Shown here in pieces: positions 47,980 through 58,961 of a DNA stretch of 64,000 nucleotides. The notes beneath the pieces are model-generated. The model ran no database searches and was not told where the DNA came from. It worked only from the letters and a program-made list of their open reading frames with translations. Within the stretch, counting starts at the first letter, position 1. The number at the start of each line of letters is the position of its first letter. A program made the position numbers and the translations under genes. This stretch comes from Tritrichomonas musculus. Its lineage: Eukaryota > Parabasalia > Tritrichomonadida > Tritrichomonadidae. The stretch lies in the NCBI GenBank assembly GCA_039105265.1, contig JAPFFF010000012.1, positions 2,542,001-2,606,000 on the forward strand, written 5' to 3'.

Positions 47980-48448
47980 AAAAATACGTTATTTAAGTTA
48001 CCACTCAAATGAATAGACAACTTCGTGGATTTAGGTGGCCGTTAATTAAGTTATCAGAAACTTCCTTTATTCATCATAAACTTTATTATCTTCTCTCAAA
48101 CTTCCTTTTTTCTTTTGAAACTAAATTATCTTTTCTTAAACTTTCTTGTTTTCTCACAAAGTTCCTTAAGATAAACTTTTTGATAATAAAATATTTGAAG
48201 AGAATAAAAAAAAATTTAATTTTTATTCAATTAGTTTCAAATTCGTATTGAATTTTGATTTTTAAATTTTTATTTTTACCTGACATTGTCTTAGCTTTGT
48301 TTTGAAGTTTTGTTAAAGAAAGAATCATTTTTATTGTTTATAACTTTTTGAGAGCATTTGAGACTTATAAATTAGGAAAGGTCATGACACGATTCAAAAA
48401 TTGATCGTTTTATTTGAATTTTTTTGAGTGAAAAAATGAAAAGAAAAA

Positions 48449-50588
48449 ATGATTAAAGTTTCAGGTTGCAACACTCATGGACAGCTTGCTACAGATTTGA
48501 ATTGTAAGACAATAGATGGTTTTCCTGCTGTCTGTCCTCCACAAGAAATGAATATTGATACATCACGACTTTTGTCAATTTCTATATACGAAGATCACAC
48601 TGTTTGAGTTTTAGATGATGGAAAAGCTGTTGCATATGGAAATAACGCAGGTAATAGAATTTGCATACCTTTCCACATTTAAAAAAAACGATTTTAACAT
48701 CTTTGATAACGATGGAAAGGTATGCAAATTACTATCAGCTGTTTGTGGATCGTGTTATACGTTATATATGGCGATTTCGATTGTTTCAAGTCAAGTTCCG
48801 ATTCTTGTTTATATATCATCAAAAATAATGGCCAACCAATTTTTATAAACATCGGTAAATCGTGTCCAATTGCGCTTTATGGTGGCAACACTAAATGTGC
48901 TGCCGTTACAAACGAAGGATCAGTACTTATATTATCAAATTCAGCTTTAAGAACGCCGGAAAAAGAAATTCAAGCAGTTTCTTTATTAAATAATGAAAAA
49001 GCGGTCATAATTGCATGTTGTGACCACGTAATTTATACTTTATCAACAGTTGGGCATGTTTATAAAAGTACTTTGATTGATTCATTTTCATCATTCAAAA
49101 TTATTTCAGAATTATGTGAAACTGAAATTATTTGGATATCCGGAACATGTCATCGTTGCCTTGCTGTCTCAAAGGAAGGAAGATTTTATGCATGTGGCTC
49201 AAATGGATATGGAGAAATTTCTCTTAAAAATGATAATGAAGAAATTTTGTGTTGATTGAATCGCTAATTGGTCAGAGAATTGTAGCTGCATATGCTGGCT
49301 ATTCTCATTCAATGTTTCAAAATATAGATGGTCAATAATTATTTACCTTTAGAAACCACCATTACCAAAGATGCATCATTTTTTATTGCAGGTCATGCAT
49401 TATCAGTTGTTTTTATTGATTCTCAGCCTCCAATAAAATCTCCAAACCTAAAAATTCCAAACAATATTTTTTCCTTCGCAAAATTGAAAAAGTTGTCAAT
49501 GAAGAAAATCCAATGAGTGCCCAACTAGCTCGTATGAAAAAGAAAAACCACAAATTAAAGAAAAAGAATAGAATTCTTCAAATCCGAATTGATGAATTAG
49601 AAGCCCAAATATACCTATTAAAAGAGCAAATCGATGCTTCAGCTCAAATCAACGACCAAAGTGCTGAAAAAAATACAAAAGAAGAAGAAAATGAATATTT
49701 AAAAAAATTAGAATCGATTACGGAAAGTGACAATGATGATGACAGTGACGATGATAATGATGATAGCAACGATGATGAATACCATGCGCTAGTTATCTTA
49801 GAACCGGAAGATATAAATTTATTAAAAAGTACAAAAAAGCTAGGAAGTGATGAACTTTTTGAGAGCGAAAAAGATCTTGACATTGAAAAGATGAAATTAT
49901 TGGTCAATTTATACGAAACATTGAATAAATTGAATCATCTGAATATTGTGAGAGCAGTCAACTTTTTCAATGGCGATTCAAAACATCATCGTCATGCCTC
50001 CCTTCTCCTTGAGTTTTGTCCGACAACTTTGAAAGACGCCGTAAAGAGTCTCAGTAAAATCGAGCGTGTTGGAATCATCTACGAAATTAGCAGCGCAATG
50101 AGAAGCGTTCATAAGATTGGAATCATTCATCGTGATTTGAAGCCTGAGAATGTTTTGATTGACTCTTCTAAACATGCCAAAATTTCGAAGCAACAATTTT
50201 GATGCCTTTTGATGTTCAAGTACGATTATCAATGGCCAAACAAATTCACCATTCTAATGATAGGCAAAAATTAATTGCGCCTGAACTTTTCAGTGAAAAT
50301 ATATACGATGAAAAAGTTGACGTTTATTCTTTCGGAGTGATCGTCTACTACATCCTAATGAAGGGAGAGTGCCAAAAGGTATCGGTGACGAAATCTTCAA
50401 GGATGAAAAACAACAGAATTTTATGTGCATCAATGAATTTTCAAGAAATTTGATTCAATTCAAATTTAAAAATTTTCAAGAAATTTCGCTTAAGCGAAAT
50501 TGTCGAGTCTATTAAGGAGAATAATTTTAATCTTACTGATGGAATTGGGAATCATCTCCAAGCACTCAAATCTCACCTTTCTATTTGA
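48449..50588 (+). pseudogene. Decayed RCC1-repeat / coiled-coil / protein-kinase gene
   Basis: Starts MIKVSGCNTHGQLATDLNCK, an RCC1 blade. TGA replaces the Trp codon at 48605-48607, and a frame change follows near 48675; the RCC1 region resumes in other frames with SKEGRFYACGSNGYGEISLK (~49170-49236). Frameshifts also lie near 48750, 49250 and 49330. A coiled coil (~49540-49640) and Asp-rich linker lead to a kinase domain with IIHRDLKPENVL (~50120-50160), which breaks before DFG near 50195. It resumes as IAPELFSENIYDEKVDVYSF in another frame and ends at 50588 in a third. RCC1-coiled-coil-kinase architecture is typical of a trichomonad family. At least six breaks, so it is dead. AACTTTTTGA is at 48343-48352. 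Confidence 0.85.
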
Positions 50589-50846
50589 CAAATCATTTAG
50601 TAACTATATATTTAATGTAAAGTGAAGTGATTTTTAAATTTGAATTGAATTTTTTTATTTGAATTCATTTTAAAAAAAAAAAAAAAAATGACAAAAAGCA
50701 ATAGATTTTTTTTGTTTTGTTTTGTTTATGTTTTTTTATTTATTTAACTAGAAATTTTCAAGTATGATTTTTTTAAAGCATGAGAGTAAATAATTTATAG
50801 ATATCATTAAAAAAATTATTGTCAATGTGATCCAATTGAAATCATT

Positions 50847-52553
50847 TTAATCATCATTTGTTTCTTTCATTTCATCTTCATTTTTATCATCAATTGCAGC
50901 AGTAACTTTATGCTTCTTCTGGTATAAATAATAAACTACGCCAGCAGTTGCACCACCAGCAGCTACAACAGAAGCAACAGTAACTCCAGCAATCATTCCA
51001 GCGTTATTTTTCTTTTTCTTTGGTTTAGATTCCAGGTCTTTTTCTTCAGAATCGGGCTCTTTCTCATCATGAGAACTTCCATCATCGCTTACTTCAACTG
51101 GATTATGTTCTGAATTATGGCTTGGATCATTTGGATCATTGCTTGGAGGATCACTTGTATCTTCTTTTGGAGGATCACTTGTATCTTCTTTTGGAGGATC
51201 ATTTGGATCATTGCTTGGAGGATCACTTGTATCTTCTTTTGGAGGATCACTTGTATCTTCTTTTGGAGGATCACTTGTATCTTCTTTAGGTGGATCACTT
51301 GTATCTTCTTTAGGTGGATCATTTGGTTCTTCGTTTGATGAATGGTGATTTTGATCATCATCAGGCATTGGGTTATCATCATCATCTGGTTTGCCAATAG
51401 GTGGAACTGTTTTAATAACATCTGCTTTACATTCACCAAGTGAAAGTTGTCTAATTGTATGCGTTGGTAATTTGCCATCAGCCAAAATTACAACGTTATG
51501 CGTTTCAACATTAGACAAATCACAATTAGCAAGATCAACATAGGAATCATAAACTTGCGGAGTAGTGGTTACATCATTATGCAATGAAATCAATTTAGCA
51601 TTTGGTGCTTGGAGATCTATATCATAGAAGAAAAAGCGATGTAAGTTAACAGCATGTGTCCTTTGGTGAATAACGCTCGGCACGCTTGTACTATCGCCAG
51701 AAGGAGTTGCAATTACTGTTGCTATAACAAAATTGCAATTTGATATTTCAACATCGTGTTTCAAACCACTGAAACTTGTTATAAAAATGCCTTTATTTTT
51801 GCAAATAGTTTGATATTGGAAGTATCCAGTTTGAGCATTTCGATACTCTAAAGAAGCGCAATATGTTGATTCACATGATGTCACATTGATGCTTGAGGTT
51901 GCAATAGAATGTTGCGAGTCCAAATCCATTTGAGCACCATATCCCTTGCAAGTAAGTATCGTACTGTAGTTAATTTGAATATCATTGGCTGCAATATGTC
52001 CTGCACTGCCTAATCCACCATTGTTAGTTGACGCTGAGCATTCAAAATAACAGCAATAATGAGAATTAAAATCGGTCATTACATTTGAAGCAATGGCATA
52101 AATAGCAGCTCCTGAAAAGGCAGAGCAATGATTGAATATTGTACCATGAACTGTTAAAGAACCGCCATCTAAATTATAATAAATTCCAGCGCCTTGAATA
52201 TTGCCAACATTAGAGCCTTCAAAAGTGCAATCAACAACTTTTACTTCTTTTGTTTGACATGATTTAAATGTCAGTTGTTCTTGGTTATAATTAACTTTAA
52301 CAATTTCTTTATCACATCCACTGGTATCTGTTTGACTACGAAATGAAAGCGTTGATTGAAGAAAATTATTGAATTTGGTTTGATATATTAAAGCATTAAG
52401 ATTGTTTGTGTGAGTATAAAGAAAACTAGTGAAACAATTGTGCGCAAAAGATTTGTCAACTCGGATTGATTGTTTTTCAAAAGACTGTGGAAGTAAAATC
52501 ATCGGGGATGTGCTTAAATAAGATGTAAAAAGCGCATAAAGAGTGATATTCAT
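50847..52553 (-). CDS. Pmp-like beta-helix surface protein with stalk repeats and TM anchor
   Basis: 568 aa. The ectodomain (1-~390) is built of parallel beta-helix-like rungs with motifs such as GAGIYYNLDGGSL and FSGAAIYAI, akin to Chlamydia polymorphic membrane proteins and the trichomonad Pmp-like family. A stalk (~395-495) has tandem DPPKEDTS units, Pro/Asp/Glu-rich. A Gly/Ala/Val TM segment (~515-543) and a short charged tail (ending EMKETNDD) follow. No clean signal peptide; the N-terminus is MNITLYALFTSYLSTSPMI. A role in adhesion or as a surface antigen is inferred. The paralogue at 55439 has a parallel layout. Confidence 0.85.
   Translation of the reverse strand: MNITLYALFTSYLSTSPMILLPQSFEKQSIRVDKSFAHNCFTSFLYTHTNNLNALIYQTKFNNFLQSTLSFRSQTDTSGCDKEIVKVNYNQEQLTFKSCQTKEVKVVDCTFEGSNVGNIQGAGIYYNLDGGSLTVHGTIFNHCSAFSGAAIYAIASNVMTDFNSHYCCYFECSASTNNGGLGSAGHIAANDIQINYSTILTCKGYGAQMDLDSQHSIATSSINVTSCESTYCASLEYRNAQTGYFQYQTICKNKGIFITSFSGLKHDVEISNCNFVIATVIATPSGDSTSVPSVIHQRTHAVNLHRFFFYDIDLQAPNAKLISLHNDVTTTPQVYDSYVDLANCDLSNVETHNVVILADGKLPTHTIRQLSLGECKADVIKTVPPIGKPDDDDNPMPDDDQNHHSSNEEPNDPPKEDTSDPPKEDTSDPPKEDTSDPPKEDTSDPPSNDPNDPPKEDTSDPPKEDTSDPPSNDPNDPSHNSEHNPVEVSDDGSSHDEKEPDSEEKDLESKPKKKKNNAGMIAGVTVASVVAAGGATAGVVYYLYQKKHKVTAAIDDKNEDEMKETNDD
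51122..51325 (-). repeat. 24-bp tandem repeats coding the DPPKEDTS stalk
   Basis: About eight units of GATCACTTGTATCTTCTTTT(or A)GGAG, with two longer variants carrying CATTTGGATCATTGCTTGGA. The near-identical DNA units imply recent expansion or contraction by slippage or unequal exchange, and so length variation between strains. Confidence 0.85.
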
Positions 52554-52656
52554 CGGAATAAATTATAGCAATTCAATATATAGGAGATTCAATTCATCCA
52601 AAAAACAAAAATTGAATACTTTTTCATATAATATTCAATGAAATCAATATTTTGAG

Positions 52657-53419
52657 CTGGGCTTTTCTGTCCATAAAATTTTCTGTCCATTTCTAACTTT
52701 TTGAAACAAGGCGTCACTTTTTATGGATAGAAAGCGGTTATTTTAATCGATAAACTCTCAAATAATTGAAATAAATGTCCATAACGAACATTTTTTGGAC
52801 ATTTTATATAATCATAAAATATTTAGCATTTTTGATTGTTCTTACATATAGTTAAAGAATATTCTCTTATTGCGAAATTAATTGAATTTCATTTATCAAT
52901 AAAAATAACAATATTTTGAAATTCCATCAATAAATAACTTATTATTATTATCATTATTAGTTTTACAACTCTTAATATATATATAATATAGGTATTTTTG
53001 AATCCAACATTTTATTTAAGAAGTTATTAAAATGCATTTTAAAAAAAATATTATCGTTCTTATAACCTTATCAATTTTAGAAAAATTTGAATTTATATTT
53101 GTTTTTAATAAGAACCAAATTATCATTTAATTTCATTTTTTTAAAATATGAACGATTAAATTTTATTCAAAAATAATTTTTTTATTATTATTTTTTGGAT
53201 AATTCAAAAGATAAAGTATAAAACAATAAAAAAGAACATTAATATTTTTGAGGTAGTTCAATGAAAATATTGAATGTTCTGTCCGTGTTTGAGTCAAATG
53301 GACATTTTTGGACATTTTGGACAGTGTAAAGTTTTCAAAATATAACGAGAAAATTTTCCTGTCCATTGGATATTTTTTAAAACTTTTTGAATGAAATCCG
53401 TTTGGACAGAAAAGCCCAG
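52657..53419. mobile_element. 763-bp hAT-like TIR element with 8-bp target-site duplication
   Basis: Perfect 17-bp inverted ends: CTGGGCTTTTCTGTCCA (52657-52673) and its complement (53403-53419). Both sides carry the direct repeat ATTTTGAG (52649-52656 and 53420-53427), an 8-bp duplication as made by hAT transposases. The interior is AT-rich and noncoding, with several GTCCA/TGGAC sub-repeats. Non-autonomous. Confidence 0.72.
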
Positions 53420-53427
53420 ATTTTGAG

Positions 53428-54277
53428 TGATAAGAACCATAAGTATTCAATTTTTGAATTAAATATTTGAATTGATTATTAAAGTTCATTCAAAATAAAA
53501 ATTATTTAGTTTTCTTCGTTTTGAAAATTAGAATTGGAATTCATTCAATTATGCTAGTATTTATATGAAGAATTCAAAATTAAATCAAAAGTTTGAATAG
53601 AATTTTGATTTTTTTTTTTTTTTTTTATTAATAAAATATTTTTGAATTCGGAACCAAAATTGAGTAAAAAAAAACGAATATACTTTTATTCAAATATTGA
53701 AATCGGAACCTGTTTTCACAAATTCAAAAATGTTAATTGTTTTTGTTCTGAAAATTTAAATCAAAGATTTTAGAAATAAGATATAATCTATGTTTTTAAA
53801 AAGATATATTTGCAAAATTTTAAAACAAATGACCAAATAATTAAAAAAAAAAAAAACTGTATTTGGGAAAAAAAAAAATATTTTTATAAAAAGTTACACC
53901 CAATCTCATCTGAGAACGAGATTATTAATATCGTATTAATGCTTTTCTTATAGTTGGTTGTAAAACCTAACCCTTTTTTGCTTTCAAATTTTGATTGTTT
54001 TTCTGAAAAAAAAAAAATACTTACTAACTTTTTCTGAGAACTAAAGCCAATTTAATATACAAATCCAGTACGTTTAGTAACCGCTTTTTTTTTTTTTTTT
54101 TTTTTTTTTGACATTCTCAAAGAATAAAATGGCATGTTAAATAAAAAACGATTTTTTAACATGCGATACTGTTTATTTAAATTGTAAAATATGTGTCAAA
54201 AACAAACCTAGTCAATTTAAACTTTTTCAGAGGCATGCAACTATTCAAATAATAAACGTTCTCCTCTTCAAAAAATA
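53428..54277. other. AT-rich intergenic region with homopolymer runs
   Basis: 850 bases containing T- or A-runs of 15 or more at ~53611 and ~54087. No coding signal. Confidence 0.55.
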
Positions 54278-54740
54278 ATGTACTGGAATAGTACCTTAAA
54301 AAAAAAAGTTGCATTTCATTGTATTTTTAAAATGACTTGGGATGAGATAAAAAATTTTTGTGAAAAAGTGATCATTAAATATCACTGTAATCAACATTAC
54401 AACGTTTTGTTAAATAAAAACGTCACTTTTTTGACAACAAAATTCAAAAAATTTTTGAAAGAAATGATGATTTAATTGAATTTGGTTATTCAATTGAAAC
54501 AGCTAAAAGAGGATCATTAGAGTCATGGGTGAATCTAGCGAATTTGTATGAAAACGACATTGGGGTAGAAGACAATTAGCATAATATTATGAATTAGCTT
54601 TCTAAAAATAATATTTGTGAGACCTATTTAATGGCGTACGTCCAATTCAATGATCAGAATTCAATGAGATTTCTCAAATATTTTAATCTTTTTGGATGTA
54701 AAAAATGTTGAAGAATAAATTATATTTTGGAGAAAATAAA
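54278..54740 (+). pseudogene. Sel1-repeat protein relic
   Basis: A plus-strand frame at ~54479-54575 reads FGYSIETAKRGSLESWVNLA and then NLYENDIGVEDN, the classic Sel1 repeat pattern (A..G...A..NLA.LY..G.GV). In-frame TAG codons follow at ~54576 and ~54597, and the reading is not linked to the upstream ATG frame (54278-54475) without a frameshift. Probably a fragment of a large Sel1-like repeat family. Confidence 0.45.
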
Positions 54741-54769
54741 ATGTCCATTATTTATAAATTGATGATAAC

Positions 54770-54975
54770 GTGCGTCCTCTATTTGGAAAGTGAAGTGATT
54801 TTTTGATTGTTTAAAAACAAAGGTGTATTGATTGTAAATTAGTTTTATAAATATAATTATATATTTAATAAATGATTGTTTTTATAAAAAGAATATTCAG
54901 CTGAAATAGCATTAATTGTTTAAAAAGATATTTTCAAAACAAAATTTCACTTCACTTTCATAATAGAGGACACAC
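54770..54975. repeat. 206-bp MITE with ~36-bp inverted arms
   Basis: The left arm GTGCGTCCTCTATTTGGAAA continues GTGAAGTGATTTT; the right arm (reverse complement) reads GTGTGTCCTCTATTATGAAA and GTGAAGTGAAATTTT. Identity is about 85%. The noncoding interior has TA-rich sequence. No clear target duplication. A related half-arm AAAGTGAAGTGATTTT occurs at ~50621. Confidence 0.6.
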
Positions 54976-55087
54976 TTTATAATTAAAAAAAATATTTTTA
55001 TGCATTATTTTTACATTTTAATTCAAAGTATCTTGAATGCACACTTTATGAGAGAGAAAAACTCAAAAAGTGTATTCAATTCTGATA

Positions 55088-55153
55088 TTTACGAATTTCC
55101 TCCACACTTTTTGAGAGCCAGGCTCTCAAAAAGTTGTTACGAGAAATTCGTAA
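55088..55153. repeat. 66-bp palindrome with TTTACGAATTT ends
   Basis: Outer arms TTTACGAATTT and AAATTCGTAAA, inner arms ACTTTTTGAGAGCC and GGCTCTCAAAAAGT, minimal loop. It is related to the hairpin at 1465-1513. A further CTCAAAAAGTG lies at ~55068. The structure may be a mobile hairpin, matrix or recombination hot spot. Confidence 0.6.
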
Positions 55154-55438
55154 AATTTTTTTTTGTAAAATTCTATCGGTCTAAAAAAATGATTGTTTTT
55201 TGATCGTTTAGGACAAATATCATCATTTTTAACCTAAACTTTTTCATAATTAGGAAGTATTGAAAGATATATTCTATGAGTTTATTCAATATTGACAAGT
55301 TTACAACATTATTGGGAAGGGCGCCCTTTAAATAAAGCGCCGTTAAACTATCTAGAAAAAAATATAAATTGTTTTCTCAATAGAGTAAAAATTCAAAAAT
55401 AAAATTTATTCAAGATAAATGAAACATACAAAATATAT

Positions 55439-56887
55439 TTATATAAATAGAGAGTAGTCGAAAACATTCTTGTGTGATGTTTTTGAGAACACGTTCTCTT
55501 TTCCGCTCATTAATTCATCTGGATTTGAATCTAGAAGCGGCGGATTTGACTCAAGCATGTCTATGCTTGACATCAGCAAAGACTCATTGTGCTTGAAGCA
55601 GAATTTGCCTTTCTTCTTCAAGCAAAAGATTATGCAGAGAATAATTGCAATGATGGCAATTAATGAGATGACTATTCCAACAATCAATCCTGTTTTCTTT
55701 TTTGGCTTGACTGATTTTTCAGTGAAAGGTAGATCAGAAAAGGTCAATGTTTCTGAAGGCAAAGGTGAAATTATTTGTGAAGGTGAATTTGACTGTGAAG
55801 GTGAAATTGAGGGTAATGGTGAATCTGACGGAGTAGGACTCTCTGTGGCACTTTGTGTTGGACTATATGCGGGACTGTCACTGGGACTTTGTGAAGCACT
55901 CTGAGTGGGGCTTTCTGTTGGACTTTCTGTAGGACTTTGTGTTAGAGTCGCCATCGGACTTTGAGTGGGCCACGGGATGTTGGGTATTATCGCGCAAATG
56001 AATCCTTCACTTGGTGCTGGAGTTGAGACATTGGAAAACTTGGGAACATTCCATGCTACAACGTCATCCTGACTGAAGTATACGGATTCTTTATTATTTT
56101 CTAGGTTGCAATTTGGGTATAAACTTTTTGATGGGAAAACCGCATTTGTCTGGCAATTTATAATAAATAAGGCAAGATTATTATTCTTTGCTTCCAGAAT
56201 AGAAACGTTATTAGAACTTTGATATTCAAAATTATTAACAAAATAAGATTTTTCAATAGTAAATTTAGCATCTGACGATAATGGAGTTCCAATGTATATG
56301 ATACTGTGTTGGCAAGAATTATTTATATAAGTTGATTCAGCTAAAGATATTAGAGGATAATTCTGAAAGTTAATTAAATAATTACTTCCAAAGTTGTGAG
56401 CAAAAGTTATTTTTGAAAAAGTTCCTTTGCCATCTCGCTGAGACGAAAATCTAAATATGCAATTAGAATTGTATGAAAAATTATTATTATAAAGAGAAAA
56501 ATAAAACTCGCTAGTACTAATAATACTATCTGCAGTGTTGTTAAGGAATGATGATCCACTTATAAGGCATTGAGAAGTTGCAACAATAATTTTATCTGAA
56601 ACTAAATTAAAAAAGCAGCATTTTGAAATAGAAAGAGTAGGTTGTTGCTCATATTTAGATTCAAAATGAATTATTTCGCCGGTAGATGTGTAATTGAAAA
56701 AACATGTTGAAACAAAATCTAAATTTTTGTCTGCATTCGTTTTATGAATCACGCAATCGAATCCCGAAATATAACAATCTTTCAAAAATTCGCCATCATT
56801 TAAAAAAGTATTTGCATAACATTGTTTTATTGATTCGCTGTATATTAATGCTTTCAATCCGTTTTTAAATGTAGAATCTGTCACCAT
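55439..56887 (-). CDS. Pmp-like surface protein with SPT stalk and TM anchor; N-terminal start in doubt
   Basis: 482 aa from the first ATG. Beta-helix-like ectodomain rich in Asn/Ser/Phe (CCFFNLVSDKIIVATS, FLNNTADSII), a Ser/Pro/Thr stalk with SPTESPTQSPS-type units (~325-395), TM GLIVGIVISLIAIIAIILCI (~400-423) and a 59-aa tail with Leu-rich acidic motifs. The frame stays open upstream to 57070 without ATG: at 57025 ACG precedes AATATTACG (NIT), where the paralogue has ATG before NIT. So either the start was lost by one T-to-C change, a non-AUG start is used, or the shorter form is made. Probable surface adhesin or antigen by layout. Confidence 0.75.
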   Translation of the reverse strand: MVTDSTFKNGLKALIYSESIKQCYANTFLNDGEFLKDCYISGFDCVIHKTNADKNLDFVSTCFFNYTSTGEIIHFESKYEQQPTLSISKCCFFNLVSDKIIVATSQCLISGSSFLNNTADSIISTSEFYFSLYNNNFSYNSNCIFRFSSQRDGKGTFSKITFAHNFGSNYLINFQNYPLISLAESTYINNSCQHSIIYIGTPLSSDAKFTIEKSYFVNNFEYQSSNNVSILEAKNNNLALFIINCQTNAVFPSKSLYPNCNLENNKESVYFSQDDVVAWNVPKFSNVSTPAPSEGFICAIIPNIPWPTQSPMATLTQSPTESPTESPTQSASQSPSDSPAYSPTQSATESPTPSDSPLPSISPSQSNSPSQIISPLPSETLTFSDLPFTEKSVKPKKKTGLIVGIVISLIAIIAIILCIIFCLKKKGKFCFKHNESLLMSSIDMLESNPPLLDSNPDELMSGKENVFSKTSHKNVFDYSLFI

Positions 56888-57025
56888 AATTTTTTCTGTG
56901 TTATAAAATATGAATGCAAAACTTCGAGAAAAAGAGCATTTATTTATCTGAAAAGAATTTCCTCCGGAAAAGAGAAGAGAAGAGTAAATATTGCTTTGGA
57001 TAAGAGAAATTAGCGTAATATTCGT

Positions 57026-58961
57026 TTTCAGAGAATGCGAGATGATTAATTTTAATTCAAAAAGTCGTTAAAAATTTTAATTTATCTCAACTTGAAATAG
57101 TGACTTTAAGAGTAAAGTATCGTAAAAAAGTGGGGTTCAATTTGAAATAGTGGGGTTCATATAACTTTTTTCTTTCAATTTTCTCAACTTTTTTGCTCGT
57201 TAAATGAAAAATCATTCAAAAAGTTATAGTTGGGTTCAAGATTTTTCTTCAAAAAAGTTTAGATTTGATAAAACATATACAATATTTTGAGTATAAATTC
57301 AATATTTCTCTCAAATACAATCAACTTTTTCAAACAAATTTCCGATATTTTTATACCATTTCACTGTTTTTTGTGAGGTTTATTTTAAAAAATTCGATCA
57401 TTTTCTGAAAATTTTGAATATTTTCATATGAAATTATTTCTTTTCTTTTGTGATTAAGAAAGACGATTTTGGATCAATAATGGCAATAAGCCCTCATCTC
57501 AAAGAGGCTAATTATTAATGGTCATACCTATATTAAAGCCAAAATGAAGTCAAGTTGCATCATTTTTCAATTTCTAGATATAATATAAAATTTTTGATGA
57601 AATATTGTTATATTATTATTAAATATTATCTTATTGCTAGTTTTATTTACCTGTTTTCTCTTATTTTTCTACTTTTAGTCTATTAATTTATACACAGGGA
57701 TACCATACGGGCACGGGCACGAGTACGTTACCCGGAAAAACTAAAATTTCGGGCAGAAAAGGGCAAATACGGGCATCTACTTTTGCCCGAAATTTTCTAT
57801 CGTTGCCCGTAATTGTAAAATTTAAATATTCTATGAGCTTATTCAATATTGAAAAAGAAAAAAAAATCATGTCAGTCTACCCTTAATGAAATATGTAATT
57901 AATATCAATTTATTATGTCCATATGTTTTCATTTCCAAGTGAAAAAATAAAAGTTCTTAAAAAAATGATATATTAATAATATATAATCATGAGTTAATTG
58001 ACATGAATTATAAATATATATGTTAATTAGAAATCAACTGAATATACGTAAATGAAGTTTATTCAGAATTTTATTTTTTATCTAATGATCTGCATATTTC
58101 TAATTCATGAAAATATTGTTCCTTCTTATTTTGAAATAAGAAATAGGTGCACATACTGAAATATGCTTAATATAAACTTCAAATGATCTGCATCTCAGAG
58201 CATTTGAAATGGGACGAACTTTTTCAATGTGATAATGATCGTTTTTTGATACAAAAATGATTCTCAATCAAGGCAAAATCATAAATTTTATGATAAATCA
58301 ATTTTTTTAAATGATTCAAGCAATGATGATGGTTTGATATACTCTTTTAAACCTCTTTGTTCATCTTTAAAAAAAAAAAAAGTTTGTTTAAATATTGAAA
58401 AAAAATATGTTCATATCATACTTAAATTACGGTTTATGAATGAGTGGATAGATTATTTTTCATATAAATTTAAATATATTTCAGTCTCATAAATAATCAC
58501 AAATTCAATTCGCAAGGTATCATTCATTACAAATTTGAATGATAATATTTCAAATGTGATATCAAGATTCTCGAATCCGAAAAATTTTATTTGATTCAAA
58601 AAAGTAAAAAAAAGATTATATATATATGAACAAACATAAAAACATGCTTTGGAAAATATTTTGAATTCATATGATTTTATATTCAAAGTGTTTTTGTATT
58701 AAATATTATTTTCAAAAAGTCATTTCCACCCCTTTACACTGAAAAATTTGAATTAAAATAATTTAACTTTGATGCATCAGTTTAATAATTGATAACAAAC
58801 CAATACAATATAAACCTATCGTTTTAGATTGAAATTTGATTTGAATTGGTCAAAGATTTTACCTTCAAAGGTCAAAATATTTTGAATTAAAAACTAATAG
58901 AAAAAAATTTTTTCTGAAAAATAATATCACATCATATCTTACTTCACTTTTTTATTTAAAA
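57026..58961. other. AT-rich accessory intergenic region
   Basis: 1.9 kb with no supported gene. It holds two TTGAAATAGTG / GTGGGGTTCA tandem motifs (57090-57170) and a G/C-rich CGGGCA hairpin cluster (57704-57815). A TCACTT initiator-like motif and AT-rich leader lie just before the dehydrogenase gene. Confidence 0.55.
57704..57815. repeat. CGGGCA-rich hairpin cluster
   Basis: ACGGGCA/ACGAGTA units in tandem (57707-57727) precede a perfect 13-bp inverted repeat AAAATTTCGGGCA (57743-57755) and TGCCCGAAATTTT (57784-57796). Further GGGCA and TGCCCG copies lie around. This is the most G/C-rich patch of the right flank. Possibly a terminal or subterminal repeat block of a DNA transposon. Confidence 0.5.

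Noticed and set aside
51122-51325. CRISPR array
   Set aside because: The repeats are in-frame coding tandem units with no spacers, in a eukaryotic gene.
52657-53489. 108-aa minus-strand ORF in the hAT-like element as a transposase
   Set aside because: It overlaps the element end, has no hAT motif and reads through the terminal repeat.
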